Shown one piece after another: positions 1-6,398 of a stretch of 64,000 nucleotides of DNA. The position numbers and the translations under genes are program-made. Positions within the stretch are counted from its first letter, which is position 1; the number at the start of each line of letters is the position of its first letter. Origin of the DNA: Antarctobacter aquimaris. GTDB lineage: Bacteria > Pseudomonadota > Alphaproteobacteria > Rhodobacterales > Rhodobacteraceae. Below the pieces are notes generated by a model, which saw nothing but the letters and a program-made list of their open reading frames with translations, was not told where the DNA came from and did not search any database. Location: positions 1 to 64,000 of the forward strand of contig NZ_FXYF01000004.1 of assembly GCF_900184945.1 (NCBI RefSeq). Direction: 5' to 3'.

Positions 1-89
1 GGTGCGTGAGGCCGGCGCTCGGCATGTCGTGCCTGGCCGGTGTTCGCACCATCGGGCCGAACCGCGGATCAAAGCGATATCGGCCCCCG

Positions 90-135
90 GTTATCCGATG
101 GACGCGCCGCCCGGCGCGGCGCGTTATCGGATAAC
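90..135. repeat. Nested inverted repeat at the left edge
   Basis: Outer arms GTTATCCGAT (90-99) and ATCGGATAAC (126-135) are perfect complements. Inside them CGCGCCGC (103-110) pairs with GCGGCGCG (116-123), so the 46 bases could fold into one long hairpin or cruciform. It lies just beyond the point where the scoA-like reading frame loses family similarity. It could be the end of an inserted element or part of a terminator region; no gene was recognised in bases 1-123. Confidence 0.6.
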
Positions 136-354
136 GGCGGGGGCGCCCCCTTTTTTTTTGCTGCTGCCCTGGCCGAACCCGTCGACGCCGGCGTTGTTGG
201 ACGCCACGGTCAGGTTCTTGACACCGCTGGCCACGATCGCGTCGATCAGCAGTTCCGGAATGCCGCAGAGACCGAAGCCCCCCGCGGCGATCAACATCCC
301 GTCGTGCAGGACGCCATCAAGCGCCTCCGCCGCCGAGCCGTAGACCCTTTTCAA
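124..354 (-). pseudogene. scoA: 3-oxoacid CoA-transferase subunit A, truncated
   Basis: The first ~62 residues (VYGSAAEAL, GGFGLCGIPE, ASNNAGVDGFG) match the N-terminus of succinyl-CoA:3-ketoacid (or 3-oxoadipate) CoA-transferase alpha subunits, which are normally about 230 residues. After GFGQG the frame runs through a poly-A tract into unrelated sequence and stops after 76 codons, so the CoA-binding and catalytic parts are missing. The start is a TTG overlapping the TGA of the BKACE gene (TTGA), showing it was the last gene of that operon. The family activates acetoacetate or beta-ketoadipate with CoA from succinyl-CoA. Whether the break is a true insertion/deletion or an assembly edge cannot be told here. 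Confidence 0.75.
139..159 (+). terminator. Intrinsic terminator reading rightward
   Basis: A 12-bp palindrome GGGGGCGCCCCC (139-150) is followed directly by nine T residues (151-159), the classical layout of a rho-independent terminator on the plus strand. Its upstream gene would lie mostly outside the window. It interrupts the end of the minus-strand scoA-like frame, which supports a rearrangement junction close to base 165. Confidence 0.6.
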
Positions 355-1211
355 GCTGCTTGTCCTTCCCTGGTGTCACCGGGCAGGCGCAGGCCGAGAA
401 TGCGGCGCGCCTCCTGCCAGGTCGCCACGGGGCGCTCATTCCGGTCGCAGATGTCCACGGCCCGGCGCACCAGCGCGGCGTTCGAGGGCGCCAGCGTGGC
501 GCTGTCCAGCCGCACATTGTCTTCCAGCCCGGTGCGGGCATGACCGCCCGCGGCGATGGCCCATTCGTTCAGTTTCAGCTGGTTGGCACCGATGCCCGCG
601 GCACACCAGGGCGCGTCGGGGCCGAACAGGCGGCGCACGGTGTGGATGTAGTAGTCGAACACATCCCGGTCGACCGGCATGGCGTTCTTCACCCCCATCA
701 CGAACTGGATGTAGGGTGTGCCGGCAAGCTGACCCTTGTCCGCCATGTCCCGGGCTTTCAGGATATGGCTCAGGTCGAAGGCCTCGATTTCCGGCTTGAC
801 GTCATACGTCAACATCTCGCTGGCCAGCCAATCGACCAGGTCGGGCGGGTTCTCGTAGACGCGGGTCGGAAAGTTGTTCGACCCGACCGACAACGACGCC
901 ATGTCGGGCCTGAGCGACAGCATCCCGCCGCGCGTCTGGCCGGCGCCCGACCGGCCGCCGGTCGAGAACTGGATGATCATGCCGGGGCAGTGCGTCTCGA
1001 TCCCCTCCTTCAGGGCGGCGAATTTATCCGGGTCCGAGGAAGGCGTCTGATCGTCGTTGCGCACATGGGCATGGACGATGGTGGCCCCGGCCTCGAATGC
1101 CTCCTGGGTCGACTCGACCTGTTCCGAAACGGTGATCGGCACGGCGGGGTTGTTGGCTTTCGTGGGCAGGCTGCCGGTGATCGCCACGCAGAGGATGCAG
1201 GGTTTGGTCAT
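351..1211 (-). CDS. Beta-keto acid cleavage enzyme (BKACE, DUF849 family)
   Basis: The 286-residue length is typical of the 3-keto-5-aminohexanoate cleavage (Kce) family. These zinc enzymes condense a beta-keto acid with acetyl-CoA to give acetoacetate and a shortened acyl-CoA. Visible landmarks are the zinc histidines in VHAHVRNDD (His47, His49), the third ligand in RTGLEDN (Glu230, with Arg226 and Asp231), and the ITG N-terminal strand. The residue matching the Glu that reads the substrate amine in Kce appears to be Leu15, so the substrate is probably not an amino-keto acid. It sits in the benzoate/catechol cluster with a scoA-like gene. Beta-ketoadipate (giving succinyl-CoA plus acetoacetate) is the attractive candidate, but this is inference. 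Confidence 0.88.
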   Translation of the reverse strand: MTKPCILCVAITGSLPTKANNPAVPITVSEQVESTQEAFEAGATIVHAHVRNDDQTPSSDPDKFAALKEGIETHCPGMIIQFSTGGRSGAGQTRGGMLSLRPDMASLSVGSNNFPTRVYENPPDLVDWLASEMLTYDVKPEIEAFDLSHILKARDMADKGQLAGTPYIQFVMGVKNAMPVDRDVFDYYIHTVRRLFGPDAPWCAAGIGANQLKLNEWAIAAGGHARTGLEDNVRLDSATLAPSNAALVRRAVDICDRNERPVATWQEARRILGLRLPGDTREGQAA

Positions 1212-1271
1212 GATCGGTTTTCCGTGTTGGACATTCCGGGGGTCTGCCAGGGTGCCTGGATCTGTCGGTGG

Positions 1272-1415
1272 TCAGGACTGCGCATCCGCGAAGGCCGGCA
1301 GCTTGCGCGCGCCGTCGACGGCCTCGCGCTCTTCATCGGTGAAGAACATCCAGGCGGCATCGGCCTTCTTGTGCTTCTTGCATCCCGGGCATGGGGTGTC
1401 GGCGTTCATGCACAT
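1272..1415 (-). CDS. 47-residue CxxC protein, unknown function
   Basis: A short ORF fills the gap between BKACE and the alpha/beta hydrolase. A strong ribosome binding site (GGAGGAAG on the minus strand, bases 1419-1426) lies 3 bases before the ATG. The protein begins MCMNADTPCPGCKKHKK, carrying a CPGC motif and a basic patch, followed by an acidic-aromatic middle (AWMFFTDEEREAV) and the end FADAQS. It has no signal peptide or membrane segment. The CxxC pair could bind a metal or be redox active; only four cysteines or fewer are present, so it may dimerise around a metal. I do not recognise a named family. Placement within a catabolic operon and the good RBS support expression. Confidence 0.6.
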   Translation of the reverse strand: MCMNADTPCPGCKKHKKADAAWMFFTDEEREAVDGARKLPAFADAQS

Positions 1416-1442
1416 GGATCTTCCTCCGGTGGGGGTGATCGG

Positions 1443-2300
1443 TCAGGCGGCTTCGACGGCCGGCGTCGGCATCCGTTCCAGCGCCTCGACAAAGAACGGG
1501 CGAAAGCCCTCGGGGTGTTCGCTCATCGGGAAATGGCCGAGCTCATCCATGACGGCCAGGGTGGCGCCGGGGATTGCCTTGGCCGTGCGTGCCGCGTCCT
1601 CGGGCGTGCAGGTCAGGTCATAGGCGCCGACGAGGATGTGCACCGGCGTCCGCGCGGTGTCTATCGTGGGCAGGCGCGGGATCAGGCTGTCATCCCGGGT
1701 GTAAAAGCTGAGATCGCCGCGGAACACGCCCGGGCCGCTCTGCATGAACATCCACAGGGTATTCCAGCGCTCGACCTCGGGCGCATATGGCGAGATGTTG
1801 GCCGACACCAGCGCCGCGCCCATCTCGCCGCCATGGGCATCGGGACGGTGGAACCAGTCGATGTCGTACCAGGCGGGCTGGAAATCCGAGGCCTCGATGG
1901 CGATGAAGCCGCTGAACCTGTCGGCGTGCAGCGCCGCCAGTTGCAGGGCGATGCGCCCGCCCATCGAACAGCCGGCCAGCACGGGGCGATCGAGACCCAG
2001 CCCGTCGATCACCGCCAGGACGGTTTCGATGTAGGCCTCGGTCGTCAGCAGGTATTCCTGCGTCTCGAAACCTTCGGGCGGCAGCGACTTGCCGTGCCAC
2101 GGCATGTCGAAGGCGATCAGGCGGTGATCGGCGGTGATCCCGGCATCGTTCATCAGGTGGCGCCACTGGCGCGTGTCCGCGCCTGCGGTGTGCAGGCAGA
2201 GAACCGGACGCCCCTGCCCCGCCTCCTCGAAATAGATGCGGCGCGGCGCGCCCTGGATCGTGACAGTCAGATACCGTCCGGTGATCGGTTCGATGCTCAT
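1443..2300 (-). CDS. Alpha/beta hydrolase (possible enol-lactone hydrolase)
   Basis: A 285-residue alpha/beta-hydrolase fold enzyme. The nucleophile elbow is AGCSMGG (Ser112), the acid is in GAYDLTCTPED (Asp228) and the base in DELGHFPMSEHPE (His256). The oxyanion loop is LHTAGADTRQW, with HT in place of the more usual HG. Overall size and motifs resemble PcaD/CatD (3-oxoadipate enol-lactonase) and related C-C or ester hydrolases. Its start ATG overlaps the stop of the upstream SCP2-like gene by ATGA. In this cluster an enol-lactone hydrolase is needed between CatB/CatC and beta-ketoadipate, so that role is the best guess; a ring-cleavage or ester hydrolase is possible. Confidence 0.8.
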   Translation of the reverse strand: MSIEPITGRYLTVTIQGAPRRIYFEEAGQGRPVLCLHTAGADTRQWRHLMNDAGITADHRLIAFDMPWHGKSLPPEGFETQEYLLTTEAYIETVLAVIDGLGLDRPVLAGCSMGGRIALQLAALHADRFSGFIAIEASDFQPAWYDIDWFHRPDAHGGEMGAALVSANISPYAPEVERWNTLWMFMQSGPGVFRGDLSFYTRDDSLIPRLPTIDTARTPVHILVGAYDLTCTPEDAARTAKAIPGATLAVMDELGHFPMSEHPEGFRPFFVEALERMPTPAVEAA

Positions 2301-2677
2301 GCTGCAAGCTCCTCTTTCGCGCGGGCCAGCGTCAGCACATCCTTGAAGAAGCGCAGGTTCTTGACGAGGCTCAGGATGTCGCCGTCGATCCGGCCACGGC
2401 CGATCTTGACCAGGCCGAAAATGTCGTGAAAGCCCGGTTCGGGACGGGCCTGCCAGAACTTGTCCAGCGCCTCGGCATCCGTGCGCAGGGCAAAGCGCCA
2501 GGGGGTCTTGCGGCTGGGACCTTCGGCGACCGAGACGATGCGCCCCTTCTCGAAGGTCAGGTAATATTCGGCGCCGTCGACGTCGATCAGCACCGTTTCC
2601 GAAAACAACCGACCGAGCCGCGGCAGGTGCGGCGTCGCCTCAAGGCGTGTCTGGATCTGTTTGAAGGTATCGAGCAC
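2297..2677 (-). CDS. SCP2-like small protein, first gene of the BKACE operon
   Basis: About 126 residues, starting VLDTFKQIQTRLEATPHLP from a GTG preceded by AGGGAGG (5-base spacing). A longer frame from 2719 lacks a ribosome site. Segments such as VDGAEYYLTFEKGRIVSVAEG and PGFHDIFGLVKIGRGRIDGD resemble sterol-carrier-protein-2-like domains, which bind hydrophobic acyl or aromatic ligands; no catalytic motif is apparent. It heads the minus-strand operon divergent from catA and overlaps the hydrolase gene by 4 bases. A ligand-binding or chaperone role for an aromatic or lactone intermediate is conceivable. It is too unlike muconolactone isomerase (CatC) to fill that missing step with confidence. 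Confidence 0.65.
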   Translation of the reverse strand: MLDTFKQIQTRLEATPHLPRLGRLFSETVLIDVDGAEYYLTFEKGRIVSVAEGPSRKTPWRFALRTDAEALDKFWQARPEPGFHDIFGLVKIGRGRIDGDILSLVKNLRFFKDVLTLARAKEELAA

Positions 2678-2747
2678 CTTTGCCTCCCTGTGCGTCATCT
2701 GGCAGGGACTGGGTGCCACGGGCGCGGGTCTTCAGGCCATGCCGGGC

Positions 2748-2767
2748 AGGGTATGGGTCAATACCCT
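2748..2767. promoter_or_regulatory. LysR-type operator candidate 1 (AGGGTAT-N6-ATACCCT)
   Basis: Seven-base arms AGGGTAT and ATACCCT flank GGGTCA in the divergent region between the BKACE operon and catA. CCATGCC lies about 10 bases to the left. The arm/spacer layout GTAT-N6-ATAC recurs at 2840-2855, and in imperfect form upstream of catB, so it is a likely binding site for the CatR/BenM-type regulator encoded at 3938. Confidence 0.55.
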
Positions 2768-2839
2768 TTGCCGGTGCGCCATCCAGACAAGCCGCAGGGA
2801 CCGAGCGCCGCCGCGTTGGACCATGCCCGGACTCTCCCC

Positions 2840-2855
2840 GGTATCACCTGATACC
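2840..2855. promoter_or_regulatory. LysR-type operator candidate 2 (GGTATCACCTGATACC)
   Basis: A palindrome with 7-base arms GGTATCA/TGATACC around CC, about 110 bases before the catA start. It matches the GTAT-N6-ATAC layout of the site at 2748. A copy with two mismatches lies upstream of catB at 14641-14656, suggesting common control of catA, catB and the divergent BKACE operon. Confidence 0.6.
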
Positions 2856-2963
2856 GCGGCAGGCATTGGGGAACGGGGTCGTTTCGGCGAAGTCTAGGAC
2901 ACAACGAGGGGCGGTTAGGCGTCTCGTGACCGGACATCAGACTGCCAGGAGGAGGAATTACCC

Positions 2964-3839
2964 ATGGGCATCGTCAATCAAGAGAACATCTCCGACGTCG
3001 TGATCGACAGTCTCGGCAAGAACGGCGTGATCACCGACCGTCAGCGCGAGATCATGACCTCGCTGATCAAGCACATGCACGGCTTCATCAAGGACGTGAA
3101 ACTGCAGCACAGCGAGTTCCTCGAGGCCTGCAACTACCTCGTGCGCGCCGGCAAGCTCAGCAACGACAACCGCCAGGAATTCATCCTGCTGGCCGACATC
3201 ATCGGCGTCGAGGTGCTGGTCGACATGATGACCAACCCGGTCGAAGGCACCGCCAGCGAATCCACCGTGCTGGGCCCGTTCTACCGCGAGAACCCGCCGG
3301 TGCTGCCCAAGGGCGGCTCGACCATCCAGAAGCATTTCGACAACGAGGAAACCGCGTATTTCGAAGGCTACATCCGCGACGAGACCGGCAAGGGCATCGC
3401 CGGTGTCACGCTGGATGTCTGGGAAGACGCGCCGAACGGCATCTACGAGAACCTCGACCCCGACCAGCCGGAATACAACCTGCGCGGCCGCTTCGAGACC
3501 GACGAGAACGGCCACTATGCCTTTGTCGCCGTGCGCCCCGTGCCCTACCCGATCCCCGAGGACGAGACCGCAGGCGAGCTGCTGCGCTTCATGGGCCACC
3601 ACCCGAACCGCCCCGGCCACATGCACTTCATCATCTCCAAGGACGGCTACCGCCCGCTGATCAGCCAGATCTACGACGCCGACAGCAAGTGGCTGGAAGA
3701 CGACAGCGTGTTCGCGGTCAAGGAAAGCCTGATCGGCAAGTTCAAGCCCGCACCCAAGGAGCTGGGCACCGACCTGCACTTCGAGTTCGATTTCGTGCTG
3801 AAGACCGCGGCCGATGCGAAAGCCGTCGCCGCCGAGTGA
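2964..3839 (+). CDS. catA: Intradiol ring-cleavage dioxygenase (catechol 1,2-dioxygenase)
   Basis: A 291-residue non-heme Fe(III) dioxygenase that opens catechol between its hydroxyls to cis,cis-muconate. An N-terminal helical dimerisation region (1-100) precedes the beta-sandwich. The four iron ligands are visible as Tyr161 (NGIYEN), Tyr195 (PVPYPIP) and His219/His221 (RPGHMHF). The start follows a strong RBS (AGGAGGAGGA). Sequence flavour (GPFYRENPPVLPKGG, DPDQPEYNLRGRF) also fits hydroxyquinol 1,2-dioxygenases of the same fold. With benABCD and catB nearby and no maleylacetate reductase in view, catechol is the likelier substrate. It is transcribed divergently from the BKACE operon, ahead of the catR-like gene, with a terminator directly after it. 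Confidence 0.9.
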   Translation: MGIVNQENISDVVIDSLGKNGVITDRQREIMTSLIKHMHGFIKDVKLQHSEFLEACNYLVRAGKLSNDNRQEFILLADIIGVEVLVDMMTNPVEGTASESTVLGPFYRENPPVLPKGGSTIQKHFDNEETAYFEGYIRDETGKGIAGVTLDVWEDAPNGIYENLDPDQPEYNLRGRFETDENGHYAFVAVRPVPYPIPEDETAGELLRFMGHHPNRPGHMHFIISKDGYRPLISQIYDADSKWLEDDSVFAVKESLIGKFKPAPKELGTDLHFEFDFVLKTAADAKAVAAE

Positions 3840-3863
3840 TCCCCCGAAACCTCCCTGTAAACT

Positions 3864-3891
3864 GGCCCCCGCATCGACGGGGGCCTTTTTT
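3864..3891 (+). terminator. Intrinsic terminator after catA
   Basis: Arms GGCCCCCG and CGGGGGCC with a six-base loop are followed by TTTTTT. It separates catA from the LysR gene, so the regulator probably has its own promoter or is read by partial readthrough. Confidence 0.85.
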
Positions 3892-3937
3892 CGTGCGGGG
3901 CAATCGCCTAACGTCACTCCGTGGGGGAGAGCCGTGA

Positions 3938-4837
3938 ATGAACTTCAGACAGCTGACCTATTTCATCGCGGTTGCCGAGGAGCTGCACTTCGGGCGCGCC
4001 GCCGAACGCCTGGACATGGCGCAACCCCCGCTCAGCCGGCAGATCAAGCAGCTCGAAGAGGAACTGGGCGCGATCCTGTTCAATCGCGGCCGCAGCGCGA
4101 TCACTCTGACACAGGCCGGTGAGCGGCTGCTCACACGCGGCAAGACGATCCTTGCCCAGCTCGAGGACACCAAGCTCGAAGTGCGCCGGTTGGGTCAGGG
4201 CGCAGAGGGGCGCCTGCGGATCGGCTTTGTCGGGTCGGCGACCTTCGGCATCCTGCCGAACATCATCAGGTCCTACCGGGCGAATTACCCCGAAGTGAAC
4301 CTCAGCCTTGTGCCCATGAACAATGCCGAATTGTACCGGGCGCTCGTCTCGCGTGAGCTCGACGTCGCCTTCGCCCGTCCGGCGCTGAAGGACCCCGAAT
4401 TCCTGACGAAACACCTGATGGAAGAGAAACTGATCCTCGCCCTGCCCGATATCGTCGATACGGAGGCCCGGACCGTCGCAAAACTCGAACGTCTCGAAAC
4501 CCACAACCTGATCCTGTATCCGGAACGGCCCCGGCCGAGCTATGCGGACATGGTGCTGAACGCGGTCGAGGCTGCCGGGTTCACGGCGCCGCTGCGGCTC
4601 TGGTGCATGGATCTGCAAACCGCCCTGAGCCTGGTCGCGGTTGGCGAAGGGGTGTGCATCGTCCCGGAGTCCGTCGCCAATGCCCCCCGCAAGGGGATGA
4701 AGTTCCTCAACATCGAACCCGAGATCGCGCGCACCGAGCTGTCGGTGAATTACCGCCTCGACGACCAGGGCGTACACGTGAAGAACTTTGTCGCGATGGC
4801 GCAGAAGGTCGCGCGGAAAAGCCCGATCAAGAAGTGA
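3938..4837 (+). CDS. catR: LysR-type regulator, CatR/BenM-like
   Basis: A 299-residue LysR regulator. The N-terminal winged helix-turn-helix (AEELHFGRAAERLDMAQPPL) is close to that of the CatM/BenM/CatR group, followed by the inducer-binding domain from about residue 90. The start follows GGGGGAGA with 7-base spacing. Members of this group activate ben and cat genes in response to cis,cis-muconate (BenM also to benzoate). Its position beside catA, and GTAT-N6-ATAC palindromes ahead of catA and catB, support that role. The exact inducer cannot be read from sequence. Confidence 0.88.
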   Translation: MNFRQLTYFIAVAEELHFGRAAERLDMAQPPLSRQIKQLEEELGAILFNRGRSAITLTQAGERLLTRGKTILAQLEDTKLEVRRLGQGAEGRLRIGFVGSATFGILPNIIRSYRANYPEVNLSLVPMNNAELYRALVSRELDVAFARPALKDPEFLTKHLMEEKLILALPDIVDTEARTVAKLERLETHNLILYPERPRPSYADMVLNAVEAAGFTAPLRLWCMDLQTALSLVAVGEGVCIVPESVANAPRKGMKFLNIEPEIARTELSVNYRLDDQGVHVKNFVAMAQKVARKSPIKK

Positions 4838-4842
4838 GGCCA

Positions 4843-4881
4843 AAGCTGCCAGCGCCAACAGGACCCTGGCGCTGACAGCTT
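4843..4881. terminator. Bidirectional hairpin between catR and livF
   Basis: Fifteen-base arms AAGCTGCCAGCGCCA and TGGCGCTGACAGCTT pair with one mismatch around a nine-base loop, immediately after catR and ahead of the convergent livF end. There is no T-run, so it may stabilise 3' ends rather than act as a strong intrinsic terminator. Confidence 0.6.
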
Positions 4882-4923
4882 GATGCGACGGCCCCGCGGC
4901 AGGCGGGCCGGTGCGTTCCTTCC

Positions 4924-4956
4924 ATCTGCGGGCTCGGAAACGCCTTGCCCGCAGAT
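4924..4956. terminator. Second hairpin, 3' of livF
   Basis: Ten-base perfect arms ATCTGCGGGC and GCCCGCAGAT lie eight bases past the livF stop on the minus strand. This is a probable 3'-end structure of the long catB-ben-liv transcript. Confidence 0.5.
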
Positions 4957-4963
4957 AGTTTGC

Positions 4964-5662
4964 TCAGACGCCCAGCCAGGTATGCTGCGCCTCGTGGTCA
5001 GCCTTGATCGCGTCGGCGCTGCCGGTCCAGACCACCTGCCCCTTGCCGACCACCACCACGTCGTCCGCCAGCGAGGTGGCAAAGCCGAAGTTCTGTTCGA
5101 CGAGGATCATCGACAGCCCCTCGGCCTTCAATTCCTGCAACTTGTCGTGGATCAGCTTGACGATGATCGGGGCGAGACCCTCGGTCGGCTCATCCAGGAT
5201 CAGCAGGCGCGGGTTCATCAGCAGCGCGCGGGCGATGGCCAGCATCTGCTGTTCGCCGCCCGACAGCTGCGTGCCGCCATTCTCCAGCCGCTCGCCCAGG
5301 CGCGGGAACAGGTCCAGCACCCGCTCCATCGTCCAGTCCGCGCCGCCGCCGCCAAACCGCTTGGCCGCGATCTCCAGGTTCTCGCGCACCGTCAGCGACG
5401 GGAAGATGTCGCGCGTCTCGGGCACGTAGGCGATGCCGCTCCTGGCGATGTCGAACGGCCGCGCCGCGATCGGCTTGCCGTCAAAGGCGATCTCGCCGGA
5501 TTTCAGCGGCAGAAGACCCATGATCGTCTTCAGCGTGGTGGATTTGCCCGCGCCGTTGCGGCCGAGGATGGCCAGCACGCGGCCCTGTTTCGCCTCCAGC
5601 GTGAGACCGTAGAGGACCTGCGTCTCGCCGTAGCCGGACTGGATCGCACTCAGTTCAAGCAT
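4964..5662 (-). CDS. livF: Branched-chain/aromatic ABC transporter ATPase (LivF-like)
   Basis: A 232-residue ATPase with Walker A GRNGAGKST, signature LSGGEQQM, Walker B LLILDEPTEGLAP and the H-loop region LVEQNFGFA. This is the compact LivF form of hydrophobic amino-acid (HAAT) transporters. Its start overlaps the livG stop by 8 bases. It energises uptake through LivHM. Placement downstream of benABCD suggests the imported solute is benzoate or another aromatic acid rather than leucine, as known for HAAT systems in other aromatic-degrading alphaproteobacteria. Confidence 0.9.
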   Translation of the reverse strand: MLELSAIQSGYGETQVLYGLTLEAKQGRVLAILGRNGAGKSTTLKTIMGLLPLKSGEIAFDGKPIAARPFDIARSGIAYVPETRDIFPSLTVRENLEIAAKRFGGGGADWTMERVLDLFPRLGERLENGGTQLSGGEQQMLAIARALLMNPRLLILDEPTEGLAPIIVKLIHDKLQELKAEGLSMILVEQNFGFATSLADDVVVVGKGQVVWTGSADAIKADHEAQHTWLGV

Positions 5663-6398
5663 CTTCCCAGCTCCCCAGATAAATTTCCTTCAGCAGTTTC
5701 GATCCGCGCGCCTCTTCGGGCAGGCCGTCGAACACCACCTCGCCGTAGTTCAGCACGGTGATCGTGTCGGCCACGTCAAAGGCCAGGTCCATGTCATGCT
5801 CGATGATCAGCAGGGTCAGGTCGCGCGGCAGGTTGTTGAGCAGGTCGTGGAACCCCTTGGCCATCTCGGGCCCGACGCCGCTGGTGGGTTCGTCCATCAG
5901 CAGCACCAGCGGGCGGGTGGCCAGCGCGACGCCGACCTCCAGTTGCCGCCGCACGCCATAGCTGATCTCCGACACCTTGGCGTGCAGAAAGGGCATCAGG
6001 TTGACCTGTTCGGCCACCTCGGCCACGATCTCGCGCACCTCGGGCTTGGCCAGACTGTCGGACCACAGCCGCGTGGCATGGCCGGTATGCACCGCCGCCG
6101 CGAGGCCAAGGTTTTCCTCCACCGTCAGCCCGTCGAACAGCGTGTTCTTCTGGTAGCTGCGCGACAGGCCGCGCCGGGCACGCCTGGCCACCGGCAGCGC
6201 GGTCACGTCCTCGCCCGCCAGGTGGACCGACCCGCTGTTCGGCGTCAGTTCTCCCACCAGCAGGTTGAACAGCGTGGTCTTGCCCGCCCCGTTCGGCCCC
6301 AGGATCACCCGGCGTTCGCCGCGTTCCAGCTTCAGCGACACGTTGCAGGTGACGTGAACGGCGCCAAAACTCTTGTCCAGATTGCGTGTCTCAAGCAT
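5655..6398 (-). CDS. livG: Branched-chain/aromatic ABC transporter ATPase (LivG-like)
   Basis: A 247-residue ATPase with Walker A GPNGAGKTT, Walker B LLMDEPTSGV and H-loop LLIIEHDMD. The signature region reads ISYGVRRQLEVG, a divergent form of the usual LSxGxQ seen in LivG proteins. It overlaps livM and livF by 8 bases at each end, so the ABC subunits are translationally coupled. It forms the ATPase pair with LivF. Confidence 0.88.
   Translation of the reverse strand: MLETRNLDKSFGAVHVTCNVSLKLERGERRVILGPNGAGKTTLFNLLVGELTPNSGSVHLAGEDVTALPVARRARRGLSRSYQKNTLFDGLTVEENLGLAAAVHTGHATRLWSDSLAKPEVREIVAEVAEQVNLMPFLHAKVSEISYGVRRQLEVGVALATRPLVLLMDEPTSGVGPEMAKGFHDLLNNLPRDLTLLIIEHDMDLAFDVADTITVLNYGEVVFDGLPEEARGSKLLKEIYLGSWEDA

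Noticed and set aside
360-2429. 689-codon plus-strand frame across the BKACE operon
   Set aside because: Antisense to four minus-strand genes, no recognisable domain and no ribosome site.
2297-2677. Muconolactone isomerase (catC) for the missing step
   Set aside because: The small protein here has SCP2-like segments and lacks the short N-terminal CatC pattern; no other catC candidate was found in the window.
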